DNA of 64,000 nt. It comes from Cunninghamia lanceolata (taxonomy: Eukaryota > Streptophyta > Pinopsida > Cupressales > Cupressaceae). Location: contig BSBN01000252.1 of the NCBI GenBank assembly GCA_027924645.1, positions 2,294,001-2,358,000 of the forward strand. Reading direction: 5' to 3'. Of this stretch, positions 58,542-64,000 are shown in pieces. A model generated the notes under the pieces. That model saw nothing but the letters and a program-made list of their open reading frames with translations, was not told where the DNA came from and made no database searches. The translations under genes were made by a program, and so were the position numbers. Position 1 is the first letter of the stretch, and the number at the start of each line of letters is the position of its first letter.

Positions 58542-58732
58542 TTTGTAACTAAGTTCTTCAGTTGAGACTTCTACCTACCTACTTATGGTTGGAACTACTA
58601 TTGGGGGTTCTTGGTATGAATCTTTTGTGCGGACCTCATTTCCTAACCATGCAGAAAAAGAAGTCTGACAACTATATTTTTTTCTAAAAGAGGAATCCAA
58701 GTAGTCTCCTATTAACACTAGAAAAGAATCAG
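58542..58732 (-). other. Leader of the Athila-like element
   Basis: About 190 bases between primer site and gag, no motif recognised. Confidence 0.5.
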
Positions 58733-58751
58733 TCCCTGACAACAATGCCGA
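58733..58751 (-). promoter_or_regulatory. Primer-binding site of the Athila-like element
   Basis: Minus strand TCGGCATTGTTGTCAGGGA, a mutated form of the TGGCGCCGTTGYCGGGGA site of Athila-type elements, 4 bases inside the LTR end. Confidence 0.6.
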
Positions 58752-58755
58752 AAAG

Positions 58756-59988
58756 AGACAGGTTGTTGTAAGGTCCTAACACTTTAGTTAAAAATATGTC
58801 AATTATGTTGACCGAGTAGTGTCCAAGGCTGTATGCAATAGGGGACAATTTTGGCCACCTCTCCTAGTAAGATTTTCTAAATTTTTGAAAAGCTTTGAAA
58901 TAGAATTTAAACTAGAAAACATGAAATCCTAAAGCTAGAAAGCATTTGAATTCCTATTCTAGAAAGCATGTAAACTATCTAAAAATAAACACTTTGCAGT
59001 TTAACTATGAATTCAAAACAAAGACAACTAACTACTAACTGAAAGTACACCTAACATCTTTTAATCAATAGCTAACAACAGTTTTATGAACAGAGTGGAT
59101 GCTCTGGAAATTTCAAGTAAACAGAACTCAAAGATGATTAACTTAAAACCACAATCTGCAAGAACACATAACAGAGCTAAGCACAAAGTAACATTTATCT
59201 AAACATAACATGCACAAAACGAAAATGACAATATTAATAAATAAAAAAATACTTATCTACTCTATAATCCCTTGACTGGCCAGCTCTTGGGCATTCCTAC
59301 TATCGGTTCAAATCACATTCAATACTTTAATAACTCCACAGGAACTTCCGTTCATAATACTTCCATTACTCAGAACAAATTACTCAAAACAAGACTGGTG
59401 GTATTCATTCATGTCGTAAAAAGTATTACCAAGAACACAATACAATGAACATAGCTGAATAGTACTCAGAATATATCATAACATCATATCCTTGTTTTGA
59501 GCAACTATATATATACTACACTACTACAAAATCCTAATTCTCAGATGGCGGGTAAATGCCATTAAAGAAGTCTTTTAAAGAAAAACAAAATTACAACTAC
59601 TGGATGTCTTTGAGACAAAACATATTAAAGGCTCTGAGTGGAGCCGTAAAGTCTTGAGCATGATCAACCGAAAATAACAGAATTGCTTTAACAAAGTCTA
59701 CGGTGTATGCCTAAATTTTTGGCGCTCTAACTCCAACCACTTTGAAGTCCACTCCTTTCGTTAGGCAATACATGTAACTCGGCATAATTACACAAGCTCT
59801 ACAACAATTAAGTCAACATTAGTGGCTAATTCCAATCAATTTGAAAATAAAGATTTATACATCATTTTATCAAAAATAGATAAATATTGCTTCTAAAAAT
59901 AAACAAATTGGCATGGCTAAGGTGATTGGTTAAGACAATAAGAGTTATATGGCCTGTTATAAAAAATGAGGTTGTTTATACCTCATCA
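58756..59988 (-). repeat. 5' LTR of the Athila-like element (1,233 bp)
   Basis: Direct repeat of 40608-41835; minus-strand start TGATGAGG at 59988. Its plus-strand first bases are AGACAGG instead of TGACAGG, a terminal mutation. Confidence 0.88.
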
Positions 59989-59993
59989 ACCAT

Positions 59994-61141
59994 GTCGAGT
60001 GGTATCTTCCTATTTAAATTTACTTCCACCGAGGACCTCCTCTATGTGATGTCGGGTAGACCATGGATGTATGGGAAACATTCGCTTTCCTTGTGCAGGT
60101 GGAAACCTGGGTTCGACCCTAAGGTTGACCTTAATTAGTCGGCTCCTGTTTGGGTTTGACTTCCTAGGTTGCCTCTGGAATACTGGGATGAGGAAATATT
60201 TTCTTGGATTGGTAATTCGTTTGGTGACTATGTGATAGTCGACAAGGTCACTAAGGCTAACTCAAGGCTAGTGTATGCTAGATTTAGTGTCAATGTTGAT
60301 ATTCTCAAAACACTTCTAACCTCCATCATCCTGGAATCTAAATTTGGGAGATGATCACAAAGCGTCCTCTATGAGAACTCTTGGGTCTTCTGCTAGAACT
60401 GCATGAAGTCGGGCCATGTCATAACATGGTGTTGGGCTCCAAAAAACCTATGCCCATACCAAAGGATTTTGTGGAGAAAATGAAAGAGAGTCCGGATGAA
60501 TAACCCTTCAAGGAGGACATTCTTAACCTTATCAGTTCCCCTACCTCCCCAATGAAGACTTCAGAGAAGGAGCTGATATAGGACCATGCCCAGGATGTGG
60601 AGGATCTAACCGAAGGTAGGAGCACTGCCAAGAATGAACAACACTTGGACAACGGAGTTGAGGAGCCGTTGTCTGGGACTCAGAATGTTGATAGCAGTAA
60701 CTAGGTGGATAGCCCCCATAAGCCGGCTCTCTCTGTCGTGGAACCAGAAGGGGTTATTCTTGACATAGAGGAGGGGGAAATTCTGCAGCCTTTGGGCGAC
60801 TCAAAGGTTGAGAATGCTTTTGCTCGGGATTCCCTCGAGACGTATCTGAAACAAGTTTGTAGCTCCCAATAGATGCCTGGAGGTTATATGTTAGGAAAAA
60901 GCACATTGGGGGAATCTTTCTCCCCATTCCTAGGGGCAGGCTCTAGTAAGCGTATAGAGAACTTTAAGGGCTAGTCAACAACTAAAAGAAAGGGGAAAGG
61001 TCCCAGCAGAAAGACCACGGATGTTGGGGAGATCTGAAGGCCGAGAGACCTTCATATATCCAAACCAAACCGTGAGATAGCGAGGGAGATTGCTAGTGGA
61101 AGACATACCACTTTGTTGGTGTCTTCTAGAAGGCTAAAGAA
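59994..61141 (+). pseudogene. L1-type LINE ORF1, 3' part
   Basis: Resumes the DUF4283 domain cut at 40607: MSSGIFLFKFTSTEDLLYVM, GRPWMYGKHSLSLCRWKPGF, then after a stop VWVRLPRLPLEYWDEE-like text and SRLVYARFSVNVDILKTLL. A CCHC-like knuckle follows (NCMKSGHVITWC). After 60430 the frame is an acidic, Ser/Glu-rich linker with stops and a basic stretch near 60980 (TTKRKGKGPSRKTT), ending just before the endonuclease start. ORF1 would coat the LINE RNA. Confidence 0.78.
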
Positions 61142-62066
61142 ATGAAGATTTTCTCCTGGAACATCACAGGACTAAATAGTCCTCATAAATAGTTTTTGGT
61201 TAAAAACTGTATTTTTGAAAATAAGATTGATATTCTTCTGTTGTAGGAAGTTAAGATGTTTGAAGGTAATTTCAAACTGACTGTTAAGAACATTTGGCCT
61301 AATGCTAATTATGCTATCAATAAAGCCCTGGGGGCTTCTGGTGGTATTGTTACTCTATGAGGTCAGAATGTAAAGGGCTCGATTGTCACTTGTACCAAGT
61401 ACTGCCTCGAGGTCTCTTTCTCTTGTAGGGACAATGTTTGGTCCTTAGTTAATGTCTACGCCCCTAACTCTAGGTTGGGTTGTAAGGAGGTTTGGGACTA
61501 CTCAAGGCTACTAGAATTAATCACTTCAATAAGAATCAATGGATGGTGGCTGGAGATCTTAACTCCCCCCTTTAGCCTTCAGAGAAACTGGGAGGTAGAT
61601 CATAGACTACTCAGACAACATGGTTGACCTTGCTGAGTTTTTGAGCAACGCTGGCCTGAAGGATATAGAACTCTCTGGTCAATCTTTCACTTGGTCTAAT
61701 AGAAGGTAGGGGAAGCACCTACTCATCTCTTCTAACTAGAATATTGTTAACCTCCTCATATTGGAAGCTCTCCCTCGGGTTGGCTCGGACCACAACCCGT
61801 TATTGTTGAAATGGTAGGAAAGGATTCCCAAAGGACCTTTTCCTTTTAGGTTCGAAATGATGTGGGCGGTTCACCTAGACTTCAAAAGGTGCTTAGCTAA
61901 GTGGTGGAAAACTCCTATCCAAGGACTAGCCATGTTCAAACTTGCCCAAAAGCTTCTTAATGTTAAGAATCAGGTTAAGGGATGGAATAAGTTCACCTTT
62001 GGGAATGTGTTGGATAGGAAAAGGTGTTATCAAGTGGTGCAATCACAGTTAGGAGGGTCCACAAAG
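61142..62066 (+). pseudogene. L1-type LINE ORF2, endonuclease part
   Basis: ATG at 61142 starts MKIFSWNITGLNSPHK, the beginning of an apurinic-type endonuclease, the enzyme that nicks target DNA in L1 retrotransposition. After a stop, LVKNCIFENKIDILLL, EVKMFEG, GASGGIVTL and LVNVYAPNSRLG follow; the catalytic glutamate in 'QEVKM' keeps its E, with a stop where Q is expected. The frame 61857-62069 (WNKFTFGNVLDRKRC) is the following linker. The reverse transcriptase is missing because a chromovirus LTR begins at about 62083. Confidence 0.8.
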
Positions 62067-62082
62067 TGAACTATCTAGACCA

Positions 62083-62853
62083 TGCAGCTAGAGTAAACAC
62101 AACAGAAACAACTCAAAGATATGAAGCAAATACAGATTCAGTCATTGAATATATCATAGAATTCAAATACAAACTGGTAGGCAAGATGCAGGCTTACAGT
62201 TAGGGCTCACGGTCATGATTACAAAATTATAGAGTATACACAGGATATGGCTTTGAAGCTCCTTCGCAAAGAATTCAAACTATCAAACTTGTAAATTATG
62301 CTAACTACTTTCCTAGGCATCTATTACATGATTATATATCATCTTTGGAACACAATATTCCTCTACATCGGCCAAGGAAGGTCATAAACTCCAATGAAGA
62401 GCTGTAACATGTGTACACGGTTAGGTCAGACCTAATCATATAGAACTCCTCCACAAATGAATTGAATGGTGTGCGGATCTTAGGGAAGGTTGGACACAAT
62501 CCAAACAACATTGAATGATGTGTCATTTAGATCTGCAAGTCGTGAAGTGCTCCACAAGTCTTCTCCCTTAACTGATTGTCTAAGACTGTCAGGATGCTTT
62601 GTTCTGAGAAAACAGTTGATCTTTTGATAGCGATATCTTTCCAGTAACTGATCCAAATGATCTAAATTTTGGATATGGTGTCCATGAATGTGTTTAGATG
62701 CTAAGTCTAGCTCTGCAAAGTCTGAAATGAAACTGCGGCAGAATGCAGACCAAAATGATGAAACTGCTATTGACTGAACTGACTAAAAACAAACTGAAAT
62801 GCAAATGTTTTTGGTTGATGCAAGATTGCTCCTGAACCAGGGATGCTCCTGCA
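62083..62853 (-). repeat. Probable 3' LTR of the right-edge chromovirus
   Basis: Bounded on the plus strand by TGCAGCTAG and CTCCTGCA, about 771 bp, right after the integrase stop. No second copy is in the window, so the ends are inferred by analogy with the 37809-38756 LTR. Confidence 0.5.
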
Positions 62854-62888
62854 TTAGACATCTAGGGTTGTTGAAAAAAGTGAGTCCC

Positions 62889-63855
62889 TTACTTTGTTGA
62901 TGCTAGAGGAAAACCAAGATGGTTCACCTCAACCTGAGAAATCCAAGATGAGTCTTCTTCCCTTCTGCCTTTCCACTTCACAAGATATTCTCTATACTGC
63001 CTGCCTCTGGTGCTGCATCCAACTCTGTTGTCCAAGATGTCTTCAATTTGCTCTAGTGCTTGTTGTGGTAACTATTACTTCAAGTCTTCTTCCATTCGGT
63101 CACTGAACTCTACTTCATGATACTGATATAGGTTTACAATGTTGAAAATAGGTGATATGCCCAATGTCTCCGGTAACTCCACTTCATATGCATTCCTTGA
63201 ATCAAAATTTCTAAGTATCCTACATGGTCCAAACTTCTTCATCTTCAACTTATTATATGTACCAACTGGAAATCTCTCTTTTCTCAAGTACACCATCACT
63301 TCATCTCCAATTGCAAATTCTTTGTGTCTCCTCTTCTCATCTGCTTGTTCTTTGTACTTACTGTTCATCTCCTCCAAATGTTTCTTCACTTAATTATGTA
63401 CTATCTCCATGTGTCCTACAAATTCGTCTACTTCTGCACTCCTCTTCTCTTCCATACTGATGTCTCTCAATATTGCTACTCCTCTAGGGTTAGTTCCTGT
63501 CACAATCTCAAATGGTGTTCTTCTGGTACTCCTATTTGCTGAATTGATATATGCAAACTCTACTTGTGAAAGAATCAAATCCCAATTTTCTGTCTTCTCT
63601 CCAACCAAACATCTCAACAAGTTTCCCAAACTCCTATTCACTACCTCTGTCTGTCCATCAGTCTATGGATGAAATGTTGAATTGAACTTTAAATCTATCT
63701 TCATCTTCTTCTAAAGTGTCTTCCAAAAGTATCCAAGGAATCTTGTATCTCTGTTTGAAATTATGCTCTTAGGTAATCCATACAATCTCACAATCTCCTT
63801 GAAAAATAGGTCAGCCACATTGTGAGGCCCATCTTTTTACATTGCTTTAGACATT
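62889..63855 (-). pseudogene. Integrase with C-terminal chromodomain (chromovirus)
   Basis: From 63855 the minus strand reads the middle of the integrase core: [31 protein letters not shown] with the second acidic residue, and after a stop TDGQTEVVNRSLGNLLRCL with the catalytic E. Then the C-terminal part ([32 protein letters not shown]) follows. After a frameshift near 63075 it ends with a chromodomain, IEDILDNRVGCSTRG and REYLVKWKGRREEDSSWISQ, stop TAA at 62891-62889. The chromodomain steers insertion towards marked chromatin. At least two stops (63718-63665 area) and one frameshift kill this copy; the first part of the core is missing. Confidence 0.85.
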
Positions 63856-64000
63856 ATGACTTAAACTATTTGATTTTTGCTAGTTCGATTTTATATTGGA
63901 TTTGGTTTGGATAATTATGGACTTTATGCTATTTTATTAGACATTATGTTTTGATGAACCTTTGGACATGATTATATTTTATGATTAATATGGTTGGACT
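63856..64000. other. AT-rich window edge
   Basis: No motif. TAGACATTATG occurs at about 63849 and again at about 63940, so a further LTR-like insertion may begin here. Confidence 0.3.

Larger units (their letters stand above)
40608..59988 (-). mobile_element. Athila-like Ty3/gypsy element, itself split by a gag-only element
   Basis: Minus-strand element with LTRs 58756-59988 (5') and 40608-41835 (3'), primer site 58751-58733 and a clean polypurine tract 41848-41837. Order on the minus strand is gag, protease, reverse transcriptase, RNase H, integrase, a spacer with a 45-bp minisatellite, a 3' accessory ORF, LTR. Length is 19.4 kb, or about 12.8 kb without the insertion at 44356-50915. It lies inside a LINE ORF1. 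The long 3' region with an extra ORF, the primer-site type and the lack of a chromodomain point to the Athila group. It is inactive: frameshifts and stops occur in every gene. LTRs differ by several percent. Confidence 0.9.
62083..64000 (-). mobile_element. Chromovirus (Ty3/gypsy) at right edge, 3' part
   Basis: Minus-strand element: 3' LTR at 62083-62853 and integrase with chromodomain at 62889-63855. The rest lies beyond the window or is replaced by the AT-rich sequence after 63856. It is inserted in the LINE endonuclease. The LTR starts TGCAGGAGCAT on the minus strand like the old chromovirus-like element at 12569-38756, so the two may be relatives. Confidence 0.75.

Overview
The window is a retrotransposon graveyard from a large, repeat-rich plant nuclear genome. 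I infer a plant from the element families: Ty3/gypsy chromovirus, Athila-like and Tat-like elements, Ty1/copia pieces, and a plant L1 LINE with a DUF4283-type ORF1. A gymnosperm is plausible from the very long elements and the style of the LINE and gypsy proteins, but the sequence does not prove it. I found no convincing intact host gene, no tRNA or rRNA gene and no CRISPR array.

Left part (1-12568): a copia-type LTR inserted next to a decayed copia gag; two decayed gypsy gag-protease pieces on opposite strands (about 1645-2837 minus, 5850-6915 plus); a 176-bp tandem duplication; and a host-like stretch with a telo-box and an exon-like fragment (9.9-11.0 kb).

Middle (12569-38756): an old minus-strand chromovirus-like element (LTRs 12569-13642 and 37809-38756, gag and protease only) is split by a 21.9-kb minus-strand Tat-like element at 15846-37729. 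That element has a perfect CACCC target duplication and two 6.76-kb LTRs. Between them lies one continuous but stop-riddled frame: gag, zinc-finger motif, protease, two more zinc-finger motifs, RNase H, reverse transcriptase, degenerate RNase H, integrase. Each LTR also carries a 1,435-codon reading frame in its U3 part. This is the most unusual thing in the window: a large accessory gene lying inside the LTRs, just upstream of the TATA box. Nearly all stops look like C-to-T changes at CAG codons.

Right part (38757-64000): an L1-type LINE (ORF1 from about 40318, endonuclease to about 62066) is interrupted by a minus-strand Athila-like element (40608-59988, 1.23-kb LTRs). Its 3' accessory ORF is in turn split by a very young 6.56-kb plus-strand gag-only element (44356-50915, TSD CTTCG). 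The young element's LTRs carry five or six TGACGTCA sites, three of them on a 22-bp tandem unit whose copy number differs between the LTRs. A second minus-strand chromovirus (3' LTR 62083-62853, integrase with chromodomain 62889-63855) is inserted in the LINE endonuclease and runs towards the right edge.

Relative ages from hand comparison of LTR pairs: the gag-only element is youngest (2 substitutions seen in about 2.05 kb), then the 21.9-kb element (roughly 1-2%), the Athila-like element (several %), and the old chromovirus (more than 10% with many indels). The percentages are estimates by eye.
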